DNA of 64,000 nt from Streptomyces sp. NBC_01304 (GTDB taxonomy: Bacteria; Actinomycetota; Actinomycetes; Streptomycetales; Streptomycetaceae): the NCBI RefSeq assembly GCF_035975855.1, contig NZ_CP109055.1, positions 7,254,001-7,318,000 of the forward strand. Direction: 5' to 3'. Shown here one piece after another: positions 7,172-17,454 of this stretch (the stretch's first letter is position 1; every line of letters starts with the position of its first letter). The notes under the pieces are model-generated. The model ran no database searches and was not told the DNA's origin. It was given only the letters and a program-made list of their open reading frames with translations. The position numbers and the translations under genes are program-made.

Positions 7172-9097
7172 GTGGCCGAGATATCAGGCAGGTTGGCGCA
7201 CTTCTACGACAAGCTCGGCTCGCTCGCGTACGGCGGTGACTACAACCCCGAGCAGTGGGGCCCGGACGTTCACCAGGAGGACGCCGAGCTGATGGAGGCA
7301 GCCGGGGTGAACCTGGCCACGGTCGGCATCTTCTCCTGGGCGCGGTCCGAACCAACCCCAGGCGCCTACGACTTCACCTGGCTCGACCCGCACCTGGACC
7401 GCCTGGCCGAGGCCGGTGTCGCCGTCTGCCTGGCCACGATGACGGCGTCCCCGCCCCCGTGGCTGGCGCGCCTGCACCCCGAGACGCTTCCCGTCCTGGC
7501 GGACGGCACCCGCCTCTACCCCGGCTCCCGCCAGCACTGGTGCCCGTCGAGCCCGGTCTTTCGCGCGTACGCGGTCCGTCTGGTGGAGGAACTCGCCAAG
7601 AGGTACGCAGACCATCCGGCCCTCGCGCTCTGGCACATCGGCAACGAGTACGGCTGCCATGTGTCGCGGCACTGCCACTGCGAGGTCTCGACGGCGGCCT
7701 TCAGGGACTGGCTGCGCACGCGGTACGGGACGTTGGATGCCCTCAACTCGGCCTGGTCCACGGACTTCTGGTCCCAGCGCTACGGGGACTGGTCCGAGAT
7801 CTTCACCCCCCGCACGGCTCCCTCCTTCCGCAACCCGGCCCAGCAGCTGGACTACCTCCGCTTCTCCTCGGACGAGCTCCTGGCCTGCTGTGCGGCGGAG
7901 AAGGAAGTCCTGAACCGGATCACCCCGGGCGTGCCCGTGACGACGAACTTCGTCCCCGTAGCCCCGACCCTGGACCTGTTCCGCTGGGCACGCGAGCTGG
8001 ACGTGGTGTCGTACGACTCCTACCCGGACCCCCTCGACCCGGCCTCGGTCCACGAGGCGGCCTTCTCGTACGACGTGATGCGCGGGCTGCGCGACGGGCA
8101 GCCCTGGCTCCTCATGGAGCAGGCCCCCAGCGCGGTCAACTGGCGTACCCGCAACGGCCGCAAGCCCCCCGGGCGGATGCGGCTCGACAGCTGGCAGGCC
8201 GTGGCGCACGGCGCGGACTCGGTGCTCTTCTTCCAGTGGCGCCAGTCCCGGGGCGGGGCGGAGAAGTTCCACTCGGCGATGGTGCCGCACGCGGGCCCGT
8301 CGACCCGGATCTTCCGCGAGGTGTCCGAGCTGGGCGCCGAACTGGCCACCTCTCCCCAGCTGTTGGGCTCGATCCCCGAACGGGCCGATGCCGCCCTGCT
8401 CCTGGACTGGCCCAACTGGTGGGCCCTGGAACAGGAGGCGCACCCCAGCGGGGACGTACGCATGCTGGACGCGGCCCTGGCCCACCACCGTCCGCTGTAC
8501 GACGCGTCGGTGGCGTGCGACGTGGTGGGGGTGGACGGCGACCGCGACTGGTCGGCGTACCGGCTGCTCCTGGTCCCCAACCTGTACTCGCTCTCCCTGC
8601 GGACGGCCGAGCGGCTGGCCGCGTACGTCCGGGGCGGCGGCACGCTGGTGGTGTCGTACTTCTCGGGCATCACGGACGAGCACGACCGCGTCCACCTCGG
8701 CGGCCACCCCGGGCCGCTGCGTTCCGTTCTCGGCGTCCGGGTCGAGGAGTTCGACGTCGCGCCGGACGGGTCGTGGCGCGAGGAGATCCACCTGGAGGGG
8801 GCGGCGGAGGTCCGGTCGTTCCCGGGCGGGGGCCCTTCCGTCACCCGGCATGCGTACGGGGCGGGCGTGGCCTGGTACTTGGGGATGCGGCCGGCTCCGG
8901 GGGAGATGCGGGACCTCCTCGACCGGGTGCGGGCGGAGGCCGGGGTGGCGCCGGTGGTGGCTGGGCTGCCGGCGGGGGTTCAGGTGCGGGCGCGGGTGGC
9001 AGGGGACGGGACGCGGTGGCTGGTGCGGCTCGATCACCAGGAGGGGACGGTGCGGGTCGAGCGGGGAGGGGTATCTACACTCCCTGGCCATGACTAG
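7172..9097 (+). CDS. Beta-galactosidase, glycoside hydrolase family 42
   Basis: A 641-residue cytoplasmic glycosidase hydrolysing terminal beta-D-galactosides. The N-terminal TIM barrel starts with GGDYNPEQW; the acid/base Glu is in WHIGNEYGCH and the nucleophile Glu in WLLMEQAPS, both at the expected positions. Cysteines around CHVSRHCHC fit the zinc cluster of many GH42 enzymes. A trimerisation domain and a C-terminal beta domain follow. The GTG at 7172 has CGGAGG five bases upstream. It follows the FadR-type regulator, so it is probably part of the same regulon. The stop overlaps the next gene by 8 bp. Confidence 0.93.
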   Translation: MAEISGRLAHFYDKLGSLAYGGDYNPEQWGPDVHQEDAELMEAAGVNLATVGIFSWARSEPTPGAYDFTWLDPHLDRLAEAGVAVCLATMTASPPPWLARLHPETLPVLADGTRLYPGSRQHWCPSSPVFRAYAVRLVEELAKRYADHPALALWHIGNEYGCHVSRHCHCEVSTAAFRDWLRTRYGTLDALNSAWSTDFWSQRYGDWSEIFTPRTAPSFRNPAQQLDYLRFSSDELLACCAAEKEVLNRITPGVPVTTNFVPVAPTLDLFRWARELDVVSYDSYPDPLDPASVHEAAFSYDVMRGLRDGQPWLLMEQAPSAVNWRTRNGRKPPGRMRLDSWQAVAHGADSVLFFQWRQSRGGAEKFHSAMVPHAGPSTRIFREVSELGAELATSPQLLGSIPERADAALLLDWPNWWALEQEAHPSGDVRMLDAALAHHRPLYDASVACDVVGVDGDRDWSAYRLLLVPNLYSLSLRTAERLAAYVRGGGTLVVSYFSGITDEHDRVHLGGHPGPLRSVLGVRVEEFDVAPDGSWREEIHLEGAAEVRSFPGGGPSVTRHAYGAGVAWYLGMRPAPGEMRDLLDRVRAEAGVAPVVAGLPAGVQVRARVAGDGTRWLVRLDHQEGTVRVERGGVSTLPGHD

Positions 9098-9746
9098 CCC
9101 TTATGCCCAAGGCCCCGCGCCCACCGCCACGCTCATCAGGACCGGCCGCACCATGTTCCGGCAGAGCGCCCTCGGCGGATCCGGCTGTGCCCTGGTGGGT
9201 GCTGCCCTGTTGGTGATGGGCATCCTGCTGACCGCCGGGATCATCGGGGACGCGTCGGCTGCCGGCGGGATCGCGGTCACCGTACTCGGCGGATTCCTCC
9301 TCATCATGTTCTGCTTCGTCCTGCGCATCTCCTGGAAGTCACGGAACGCCTTCCTCTGCGTCGACCAGGTCGGCCTGTGGGTCAGCGGTCAGGCGGGCCA
9401 GAAGGTCATCCCCTGGGACACCCTCGCCGGAGTCGGCCTGTACTGGAGCAAGCCGATGGGCAAGGGCAAGGTGAAGCAGCACTCGCTGGAGCTCTGCCCC
9501 AGCGGCCCGATCGACCGCGATCACCCCGTCCTGTGGAACCTGGTCCGCGACGAGGAGCCCCTGAACCCCTCGCTCCCGCGGCTGCGCTACCGCGTCCCGG
9601 TCCACCGGAAGGACCAGGAGGCCCTCGTCACCGCCGTACAGCAGTACGCCGGGCACCTGTGGCTCGGTGAGGCGGAGCGGGAACCGAACCACATGGGCTT
9701 CCCCGACGTGAAGGGCCACCGGGAGCGTACGCGCGGACAGGGCTGA
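9090..9746 (+). CDS. Membrane protein with PH-like domain, function unknown
   Basis: A 218-residue protein I do not recognise by name. Residues about 30-85 hold two TM helices (SGCALVGAALLVMGILLTAGI and a GGFLLIMFCFVLRI stretch); the rest is a soluble region with the pattern FLCVDQVGLWVSGQAGQKVIPWDTLAGV, resembling bacterial PH-like domains. The ATG at 9090 overlaps the end of the beta-galactosidase gene, so it may be co-transcribed with it. No enzymatic motif is visible. Confidence 0.75.
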   Translation: MTSPYAQGPAPTATLIRTGRTMFRQSALGGSGCALVGAALLVMGILLTAGIIGDASAAGGIAVTVLGGFLLIMFCFVLRISWKSRNAFLCVDQVGLWVSGQAGQKVIPWDTLAGVGLYWSKPMGKGKVKQHSLELCPSGPIDRDHPVLWNLVRDEEPLNPSLPRLRYRVPVHRKDQEALVTAVQQYAGHLWLGEAEREPNHMGFPDVKGHRERTRGQG

Positions 9747-9773
9747 GCCGAAGTCCCTTGCCCCGGCGGATAC

Positions 9774-10190
9774 TTACGCCACGGTGAAGGCCTTGCCCTC
9801 CACCGTGCAGTTCCCGGCCGTGGCCCGGTACAGATACCGCCCCGCGAGCCCGGCCGGCACCTTCCCCGCGAGCGTGAACGTGGCCGTCACCGGCTGCGAG
9901 CCCTGCCAGACGGTCGTGACCAGGGTCGGGGTGCCGCCGGGGACGGCCTTGTAGAGGTCGACCTTGGTGAGCGTCTTCTGCGGGGCGGACGCCTGCCGCG
10001 CGATGCCGATCCGCAGGGCCGCCCCGACCGCGAAGGTCGCACCGGCCGCCGGGGACGTCATGGTCCAGCCGGTACAGGGTGCGGCGACGGCCCCGGCGGC
10101 CGCCCCGGCGGGGGACGCGGCGGTCAGGGCGGCGGCGAGGACGGTGCCGGCCAGGACTGCCGACATGCGGATGCGCGGGCGAACGGGCAT
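9774..10190 (-). CDS. Small secreted protein, function unknown
   Basis: A 138-residue protein with a clear Sec signal peptide (MPVRPRIRMSAVLAGTVLAAALTAASPAGA) and a short mature beta-rich domain holding two cysteines (PCTGW and GNCTVEG) that could form one disulfide. The start at 10190 has GGAGG six bases upstream. It is monocistronic and divergent from recO. Function unknown. Confidence 0.75.
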   Translation of the reverse strand: MPVRPRIRMSAVLAGTVLAAALTAASPAGAAAGAVAAPCTGWTMTSPAAGATFAVGAALRIGIARQASAPQKTLTKVDLYKAVPGGTPTLVTTVWQGSQPVTATFTLAGKVPAGLAGRYLYRATAGNCTVEGKAFTVA

Positions 10191-10353
10191 GGGTGCCTCC
10201 GGAGAAGTGGGGGGCGTTCCATCACAACGCGGGGGCTTGCGGGGCGCATGTCCGGCGGGGCGTTCGGGGGTAGGGGGCAGGCCCAGGTGTCCGCGTCCAG
10301 GTCCGTGACCGGAGCGGTCCCCGCAGGGCGATCCCGTACGGGAGAATGGCCCC

Positions 10354-11103
10354 ATGAGCCTGTTCCGTGACGATGGGATCGTCCTGCGCACCCAGAAGCT
10401 GGGCGAGGCCGACCGCATCATCACGCTGCTCACGCGGGGGCACGGTCGGGTGCGGGCCGTGGCCCGGGGGGTGCGGCGGACGAAGTCCAAATTCGGCGCC
10501 CGCCTGGAGCCCTTCTCGCACGTGGACGTGCAGTTCTTCTCACGCAACAGTGAACTCGTCAGCCGCGGGCTGCCGTTGTGCACACAGAGTGAACTGATCG
10601 CTCCGTACGGTGGCGGAATCGTGGCCGACTACGCGCGCTACACCGCCGGCACGGCCATGCTGGAGACCGCCGAGCGGTTCACCGATCACGAGGGTGAGCC
10701 CGCGGTCCAGCAGTACCTCCTGCTCGTCGGCGGCCTGCGCACCCTCGCCCGGGGCGAGCACGCGCCGCACCTCATCCTCGACGCCTTCCTGCTCCGCTCC
10801 CTCGCCGTCAACGGCTACGCGCCCAGCTTCCAGAGCTGCGCCAAGTGCGGAATGCCCGGGCCCAACCGGTTCTTCTCCGTCGCCGCGGGCGGCGTCATAT
10901 GTGCCGAGTGCCGCGTTCCGGGAAGCGTCGTACCCTCTGCGGAGGCCATCGCCCTGCTCGGCGCGCTGCTCACGGGGGACTGGGAGACGGCCGACGCGTG
11001 CGAGGCACGGCATGTCAGGGAGGGCAGCGGCCTTGTGTCCGCGTATCTGCACTGGCATCTGGAGCGCGGACTGCGCTCGCTGCGTTACGTAGAGAAAAGC
11101 TAG
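10354..11103 (+). CDS. recO: DNA repair protein RecO
   Basis: A 249-residue RecO, which helps load RecA on SSB-coated single-stranded DNA in the RecFOR pathway. The N-terminal OB-fold reads [20 protein letters not shown] and the C-terminal part has a zinc site made of CAKC and CAEC. Length matches the family. Its stop is 50 bp upstream of uppS, and the recO-uppS order is common in streptomycetes. Confidence 0.97.
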   Translation: MSLFRDDGIVLRTQKLGEADRIITLLTRGHGRVRAVARGVRRTKSKFGARLEPFSHVDVQFFSRNSELVSRGLPLCTQSELIAPYGGGIVADYARYTAGTAMLETAERFTDHEGEPAVQQYLLLVGGLRTLARGEHAPHLILDAFLLRSLAVNGYAPSFQSCAKCGMPGPNRFFSVAAGGVICAECRVPGSVVPSAEAIALLGALLTGDWETADACEARHVREGSGLVSAYLHWHLERGLRSLRYVEKS

Positions 11104-11153
11104 TAGGACCAGCAACGCCAGTACGACCAGCAACCAGGGGAGCGAGACACCAC

Positions 11154-11990
11154 ATGGCACGACGCGGGATTCTGGGACGGCGCCGCGACGACTACCGCAC
11201 GCCGGAGCCGCACCCGTCGGGGGCCACCCCGCCCAAGCTCCCCGGCGAGCTCGTCCCGAAGCACGTGGCGATCGTCATGGACGGGAACGGCCGCTGGGCC
11301 AAGGAGCGCGGCCTGCCCCGCACCGAGGGGCACAAGGTGGGTGCCGAGCGCGTCCTCGACGTGCTGCAGGGCGGGATCGAGATGGGCGTGGGGGCCATTT
11401 CCCTGTACGCCTTCTCCACGGAGAACTGGAAGCGGTCGCCGGACGAGGTCCGCTTCCTGATGAACTTCAACCGCGACTTCATCCGCAAGACCCGCGACCA
11501 GCTCGACGAACTCGGCATCCGGGTCCGCTGGGTGGGCCGGATGCCCAAGCTGTGGAAGTCGGTCGCCAGGGAGCTCGAGATCTCCCAGGAGCAGACCAAG
11601 GACAACGACAAGCTGACCCTGTACTTCTGCATGAACTACGGCGGCCGCGCCGAGATCGCGGACGCGGCGCTGGCGTTGGCCGAGGATGTGAAGGCCGGGC
11701 GGCTCGACCCGTCGAAGGTCAGCGAGAAGACCTTCGCGAAGTACCTCTACTACCCGGACATGCCGGACGTGGACCTGTTCCTGCGCCCGAGCGGCGAGCA
11801 GCGCACCTCCAACTACCTTCTCTGGCAGAGCGCTTACGCCGAGATGGTCTTCCAGGACGTGCTCTGGCCCGACTTCGACCGCCGCGACCTGTGGCGGGCG
11901 TGCGTCGAATACGCCTCCCGCGACCGGCGGTTCGGCGGCGCGATCCCGAACGAGCAGCAGCTCGCGGCGGGCGACATGAAGGCCCGCTGA
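11154..11990 (+). CDS. uppS: Isoprenyl transferase (undecaprenyl/polyprenyl diphosphate synthase)
   Basis: A 278-residue cis-prenyltransferase that makes the long-chain polyprenyl diphosphate carrier for cell-wall synthesis from farnesyl or geranylgeranyl diphosphate and IPP. The catalytic Asp is in [10 protein letters not shown] (residue 43). The conserved [16 protein letters not shown] and [18 protein letters not shown] motifs all follow in order. The start at 11154 has AGGGGAG upstream; in-frame sequence further upstream lies inside recO and is not coding. Confidence 0.97.
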   Translation: MARRGILGRRRDDYRTPEPHPSGATPPKLPGELVPKHVAIVMDGNGRWAKERGLPRTEGHKVGAERVLDVLQGGIEMGVGAISLYAFSTENWKRSPDEVRFLMNFNRDFIRKTRDQLDELGIRVRWVGRMPKLWKSVARELEISQEQTKDNDKLTLYFCMNYGGRAEIADAALALAEDVKAGRLDPSKVSEKTFAKYLYYPDMPDVDLFLRPSGEQRTSNYLLWQSAYAEMVFQDVLWPDFDRRDLWRACVEYASRDRRFGGAIPNEQQLAAGDMKAR

Positions 11991-12024
11991 CCGGCTGTCG
12001 GTGATGCACGCTATGGTCCCGCCC

Positions 12025-12540
12025 ATGAGTGATCAGGGGCGGGACACGGCGACCGATGCGGTTGAACTGGTCTACAGACCGAGGCGCAAGGACGTGCTGG
12101 CGGGCATCGGGGCGCGTGACCGGCTGCGCAAACTGACCTTCGTGAAATGGGCGTTCGTCGCGGCGTTCGCGTTGCTCGGCCTGCTGGCCGTGCTGGCCGA
12201 CAAGCCCTCGGCGATATCGATCGGCACGGCGTTCCTCTGCGCGGCCGTCATCTGGTCGATCCCGTATCTGCAGGCGCACCAGGTGATCCGTACCGTGGAA
12301 TGGCAGGGCGAGTACCGCGCGACGGTGACGGCAGAAGGCATCACCGTCGCCACCGACCACTGCACGCTCACCCAGCGCTGGTCCATGTTCCGCGGCTACC
12401 GCGAACTCCGGGACCACTTCGTGCTGTTCAGCCGTGACCGCAGCATCCTGGTCGTCGAGGTACTGCCCAAGCGCGGCCTGCGCACCCCCGAGGACCTGGA
12501 CCGGCTCCGCGCGCTCCTGGCCAACCCGGACAGGCCCTAG
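12025..12540 (+). CDS. YcxB-like membrane protein
   Basis: A 171-residue protein with two central TM helices (WAFVAAFALLGLLAVLA and SIGTAFLCAAVIWSIPYL) and a YcxB-like C-terminal domain (RATVTAEGITVATDHCTLTQRWSMFRGYRELRDHFVLF). Function unknown; the domain is probably PH-like. ATG 12025 (MSDQGRD) is preferred over the in-frame GTG at 12001. It converges with zur and their stop codons overlap by 4 bp. Confidence 0.75.
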   Translation: MSDQGRDTATDAVELVYRPRRKDVLAGIGARDRLRKLTFVKWAFVAAFALLGLLAVLADKPSAISIGTAFLCAAVIWSIPYLQAHQVIRTVEWQGEYRATVTAEGITVATDHCTLTQRWSMFRGYRELRDHFVLFSRDRSILVVEVLPKRGLRTPEDLDRLRALLANPDRP

Positions 12541-12947
12541 CCCTTCGCCTTCGCGGCACACTCCGCGCACGTACCGAAGATCTCGACCGTGTGCGCCACA
12601 TTCACATAGCCGTGCTCCGCGGCGATCGCCTCGGCCCACTTCTCCACGGCCGGCCCCTCCACCTCGACGGCCTTGCCGCAGACGCGGCAGACCAGGTGGT
12701 GATGGTGGTCACCGGTCGAGCAGCGGCGGTACACCGACTCCCCGTCGTTCGTACGCAGCACATCGACCTCGCCCGCGTCGGCGAGGGACTGCAGCGTGCG
12801 GTAGACGGTGGTCAGGCCGACCGAGTCGCCCCGGTGCTTGAGCATGTCGTGCAGGTCCTGGGCGCTGCGGAACTCGTCCACCTCGTCCAGTGCGGCCGCC
12901 ACTGCGGCGCGCTGCCGGGTCGACCGGCCGCGTACGGGCGCTGTCAC
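12537..12947 (-). CDS. zur: Fur-family zinc uptake regulator Zur
   Basis: A 136-residue Fur-family repressor. It has the N-terminal winged helix with GLTTVYRTLQSLADAGEVD, the His-rich hinge GDHHHHLVC, and two CxxC motifs (CRVC, CAEC) for the structural zinc. Adjacent znuB, znuC and znuA identify it as Zur rather than an iron or peroxide sensor. When zinc-loaded it should bind the Zur-box-like sites found in front of znuA. It lies 90 bp downstream of znuB on the same strand. Confidence 0.93.
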   Translation of the reverse strand: MTAPVRGRSTRQRAAVAAALDEVDEFRSAQDLHDMLKHRGDSVGLTTVYRTLQSLADAGEVDVLRTNDGESVYRRCSTGDHHHHLVCRVCGKAVEVEGPAVEKWAEAIAAEHGYVNVAHTVEIFGTCAECAAKAKG

Positions 12948-13008
12948 CTGGTGCCTCCTTCACGACGCTGCACGACTCCTGCCGGGCCATTGTGCCAGGT
13001 TGGCCCGG

Positions 13009-13030
13009 CACGTAAGGCATGCCTTACGTG
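13009..13030. promoter_or_regulatory. Perfect 22-bp palindrome between znuB and zur
   Basis: Positions 13009-13030 form an uninterrupted perfect palindrome with the core AAGGCATGCCTT. It lies 7 bp after the znuB stop and 62 bp before the zur start. It has no loop and no T-run, so it fits a protein operator for zur at least as well as a terminator. Confidence 0.6.
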
Positions 13031-13037
13031 GAGTGCG

Positions 13038-13940
13038 TCATACCTTGACGTCGTCGGCGCTCTCGCGGGCGCCGGGCACCTGCAGCGTGCACACGGCCTC
13101 CGCCGCCTCCGCGGCTTCCTGCGCGCGGGCCCGCCGTCGGCCGAGCGGTGCGGCCAGCACGGTCAGGGCGATGAACACCCCGATCGCCATGAGCACGATC
13201 GTCGCGCCGGGCGGTACGTCCTGGTAGTACGAGGTCACGGTGCCGGACAGGGTCACCCCGATCCCGATCACCACCGAGAGCACGAACGTCACCTTGAAGG
13301 ACCGGGTGATCTGCTGGGCGGCCGCGACCGGCACCACCATCAGCGCGCTGACGAGCAGCAGGCCCACGACCCGCATGGCCACCGTCACGGTGATCGCCGC
13401 GGTGACGGCGACAAGCAGGTTCACCACCCGGACCGGAAGGCCGGTGACCCGGGCGAACTCCTCGTCCTGGCTGACCGCGAACAGCTGCCGGCGCAGGCCG
13501 ACCGTCACCAGGACGACGAAGGCCGCGAGGACGCAGATCGCCGTCACGTCCGAGTCGGAGACGGTCGAGAGCGAGCCGAAGAGATACGACATCAGGTTGG
13601 CGTTGGAGCCCGCGTCCGAGAGGTTGATGAGCAGCACGCCGCCCGCCATGCCGCCGTAGAAGAGCATGGCGAGGGCGATGTCGCCCCGGGTGTGCCCGTA
13701 CCAGCGGATCAGCTCCATGACCACGGCGCCCAGGACGGAGACGGCGGTCGCCATCCACACCGGGTTGGCGGACATGAGGAAGCCGAGGCCGACACCGGTC
13801 ATGGCGACATGGCCGATGCCGTCGCCCATCAGTGCCTGGCGGCGCTGCACGAGGTAGATGCCGATCGCGGGCGCGGTGATGCCGACGAGCACGGCGGCGA
13901 TCAGGGCCCGCTGCATGAAGGCGCTCTGGAGGATTTCCAT
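13038..13940 (-). CDS. znuB: Zinc ABC transporter permease ZnuB
   Basis: A 300-residue ABC-3 family membrane permease with about eight TM helices, forming the zinc channel. Family hallmarks are QRRQALMGDGIGHVAMTGVGLG near the N-terminus and the GLLLVSALMVVPVAAAQ segment. It follows znuC by one base, in one operon with znuC and znuA. Confidence 0.94.
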   Translation of the reverse strand: MEILQSAFMQRALIAAVLVGITAPAIGIYLVQRRQALMGDGIGHVAMTGVGLGFLMSANPVWMATAVSVLGAVVMELIRWYGHTRGDIALAMLFYGGMAGGVLLINLSDAGSNANLMSYLFGSLSTVSDSDVTAICVLAAFVVLVTVGLRRQLFAVSQDEEFARVTGLPVRVVNLLVAVTAAITVTVAMRVVGLLLVSALMVVPVAAAQQITRSFKVTFVLSVVIGIGVTLSGTVTSYYQDVPPGATIVLMAIGVFIALTVLAAPLGRRRARAQEAAEAAEAVCTLQVPGARESADDVKV

Positions 13941-13941
13941 G

Positions 13942-14718
13942 TCAGGTCAGCAGTCCCGTGCGGATCGGCTCGGCGTCCGAGTGCGGATGTACGTGGTCGT
14001 GGCCGGGCAGCGCGTGCTGGCCGACGGCCTTCGGCGGCGGCCCGTCATGCGTGCAGCAGCCGTCGCGCAGCACCACGGCGCGGTCGATCAGGGGCTCCAG
14101 GGGGCCCAGTTCGTGCAGGACGAGCAGCACGGTCGTGCCGCTCGCCACCTGTGCGTGCAGGGTCGTGGCGAGGATCTCCTGGCTGGCGATGTCGACGCCG
14201 GCCATCGGCTCGTCCATGATCAGCAGCTCCGGCTCGGCGGCCAGGGCGCGGGCGATCAGGACCCGCTGGTGCTGGCCGCCGGAGAGCGCGTTCACCGAGT
14301 CCTTGGCGCGGTCGGTGAGCCCGACCAGGTCGATGGCCCGGTCGACGGCGGCCCGGTCGGCCTTCGATGGCCAGCGCAGCTTCGTACGCGAAAGACGCCC
14401 GGAGGAGACGACCTCGCGGACGGTGGCGGGCACACCGGAGGCGGCGGTCGTGCGCTGCGGTACGTAGCCCACGCGCGCCCAGTCCCGGAAGCGCTTCAGC
14501 GGCGTACCGAAAAGCTCCACCGAGCCGCTGGTGAGCGGGACTTGACCGATGACGGACCGCACGGCGGTGGACTTGCCCGAGCCGTTGGCGCCGAGCAGGG
14601 CGACGACCTCACCGCGGTGCACGGTGAGGTCGATGCCGCGCAGCACGGGGCGCGAGCCGAGCGTGGCCTGGGCCGCGCGCAGGGCTATGACGGGAGCCGG
14701 GGTGACGACGGGATCCAT
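13942..14718 (-). CDS. znuC: Zinc ABC transporter ATP-binding protein ZnuC
   Basis: A 258-residue ATPase energising zinc import, with Walker A GANGSGKST, signature LSGGQHQRV, and Walker B LLIMDEPMAGVD. ATG 14718 has GGAGG 11 bases upstream and gives a normal ZnuC length. An alternative GTG at 14799 overlaps the znuA stop (GTGA) and would add 27 low-complexity residues; translational coupling makes that start possible too. Confidence 0.9.
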   Translation of the reverse strand: MDPVVTPAPVIALRAAQATLGSRPVLRGIDLTVHRGEVVALLGANGSGKSTAVRSVIGQVPLTSGSVELFGTPLKRFRDWARVGYVPQRTTAASGVPATVREVVSSGRLSRTKLRWPSKADRAAVDRAIDLVGLTDRAKDSVNALSGGQHQRVLIARALAAEPELLIMDEPMAGVDIASQEILATTLHAQVASGTTVLLVLHELGPLEPLIDRAVVLRDGCCTHDGPPPKAVGQHALPGHDHVHPHSDAEPIRTGLLT

Positions 14719-14795
14719 GGCTGCTCGCGCCTCCGATGCTGCGGTGCTGCGGGGTGCACCGGTACGGACGGCCGTCCCGGTGCTGCGGGTGTGGG

Positions 14796-15773
14796 TCACT
14801 TCGCGCCGAGGGCCTTCTGCAGCGCGGCGAGGTTGGACTGCATGACCTCGATGTAGTCAGCGCCCTTGGACTTGTCGGTGATTCCCTCGAGCGGGTCGAG
14901 GACGTCGGTCTTGAGGCCGGTGTCCTGGGCGAGGGTCTTCGCGGTCTTGTCGCTGGCGAGGGTCTCGAAGAACACCGTGGAGACGTTGTCCTCCTTGGCG
15001 GTCTCCTGGAGCTCCTTGATCCGGGCCGGGCTGGGCTCGGACTCGGGGTCGATCCCGGAGATGCCCTCCTGGTCCAGGCCGTAGCGCTCGGCGAGGTAGC
15101 CGAAGGCGGAGTGGGTGGTGATGAAGGTCTTGGAGGTGACGTTCTTCAGGCCGTCCTTGAACTCCGTGTTCAGCCCGTCGAGCTTCTTGACCAGGGCCTC
15201 GGTGTTCTTCTTGTAGTCCGCGGAGTGGTCCGGGTCGGCCTTCTCCAGGGCCTTGCCGACGCCCTTGGCGACCTCGGCGTACTTCACCGGGTCCAGCCAG
15301 ATGTGCGGGTCGGTGCCGGCCTCGGACTCGTGGTCGTGCCCGTCCTCCTCGGCGTGCTCGTCGCCGTGGTCGTGGCTGTGACCGCTGGAGGTGCCGTGCA
15401 CCTCCATCTTGGTGAGGGTGGCGGCATCGACGACCGTCTTCACGCCGGACTGGTCGATGGCCTTGTCGACGGCGGGCTGGATGCCCTTGAGGTACAGCAC
15501 GACGTTGTTCTCGCCGAGCTGGGCCGTCTGCTTGGGGCTGAGCTCCAGGTCGTGCGGCTCGACGCCCGGCTTGGTCAGGTTGTCGACGTTGACGTGCTTG
15601 CCGCCGATCTGCTCGGCGAGGAACTGCATGGGGTAGAACGACGCCGCCACGTCGAGCTTGCCGTTGTCGGCGGCGCTGGACGTGCCGCAGGCGGAGAGGG
15701 TGCCGAGGGCCAGGACGGAGGCTCCGGCGAGGGCGACGGTGGATATGAGGCGGCGGGGGCGTCGTACGTTCAT
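14796..15773 (-). CDS. znuA: Zinc-binding lipoprotein ZnuA
   Basis: A 325-residue cluster A-I metal-binding lipoprotein that captures Zn2+ outside the membrane. It has a signal peptide with lipobox LSAC, the metal-site His of VEPHDLEL, a long His/Asp/Glu-rich loop (GHSHDHGDEHAEEDGHDHE), and the later ligand segments THSAFGY and FFETLASD. ATG 15773 was chosen because a promoter (TTGACA at 15810-15805, GAAAAT at 15786-15781) would start transcription at or within a base or two of that codon, giving a leaderless mRNA. ATG 15782 and 15788 are in-frame alternatives. Confidence 0.92.
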   Translation of the reverse strand: MNVRRPRRLISTVALAGASVLALGTLSACGTSSAADNGKLDVAASFYPMQFLAEQIGGKHVNVDNLTKPGVEPHDLELSPKQTAQLGENNVVLYLKGIQPAVDKAIDQSGVKTVVDAATLTKMEVHGTSSGHSHDHGDEHAEEDGHDHESEAGTDPHIWLDPVKYAEVAKGVGKALEKADPDHSADYKKNTEALVKKLDGLNTEFKDGLKNVTSKTFITTHSAFGYLAERYGLDQEGISGIDPESEPSPARIKELQETAKEDNVSTVFFETLASDKTAKTLAQDTGLKTDVLDPLEGITDKSKGADYIEVMQSNLAALQKALGAK

Positions 15774-15790
15774 GACACTCATTTTCATCA
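15770..15790 (-). promoter_or_regulatory. Zur box over the znuA promoter and start
   Basis: The 21 bases at 15770-15790 match the Streptomyces Zur-box pattern (core TGAAAATCATTTTCA) at all but two defined positions as read on the plus strand. The site covers the predicted -10 element and start codon of znuA. The consensus is from memory of S. coelicolor Zur work. Confidence 0.75.
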
Positions 15791-15792
15791 AA

Positions 15793-15812
15793 GGTGGAAA
15801 CGATTGTCAATA
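15793..15812 (-). promoter_or_regulatory. Second, weaker Zur-like site and znuA -35
   Basis: GGAAACGATTGTCAATA at 15796-15812 keeps the AAA...ATT.TCA..A skeleton of the Zur box with four mismatches, and it covers the predicted -35 hexamer TTGACA of znuA. It lies directly next to the stronger box, so two Zur dimers could bind side by side. Confidence 0.5.
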
Positions 15813-15976
15813 AAGGTGTCAGGGGTCACTGGGTTCTCTCCTGGGGGGGGGCCGCACCGTGACGGCTGCCTCCGTCGCGCGAGGTCCCCCCATAACGGAA
15901 CCGATTTGATCCGGGGGGTAGCCCCGCCGGTAACCTGGAGCATTCGCTGCCCGCCGTCGTAAATGAAGAGAGCATC

Positions 15977-17359
<1,383 letters not shown>

Positions 17360-17388
17360 TTCCCGGTTGATTCCGGTCGTACGTTGCT

Positions 17389-17425
17389 GAAGGCCCCGGC
17401 CCCCTCGATGGGGGGCCGGGGCCTT
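17389..17425 (+). terminator. Hairpin terminator after glyS
   Basis: AAGGCCCCGGCCCCC is followed by a 5-base loop and the matching GGGGGCCGGGGCCTT, about 30 bp after the glyS stop. A very stable GC stem without a long T-run is the normal form in Streptomyces. It may serve both convergent genes. Confidence 0.8.
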
Positions 17426-17454
17426 CGCGTAGGCGCCGGTGGCCGGGGCGGGTG

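Noticed and set aside
15813-15976. A T-box or other riboswitch ahead of glyS
   Set aside because: I could not find a T-box sequence, specifier loop or antiterminator; T-boxes in actinomycetes mainly precede ileS.
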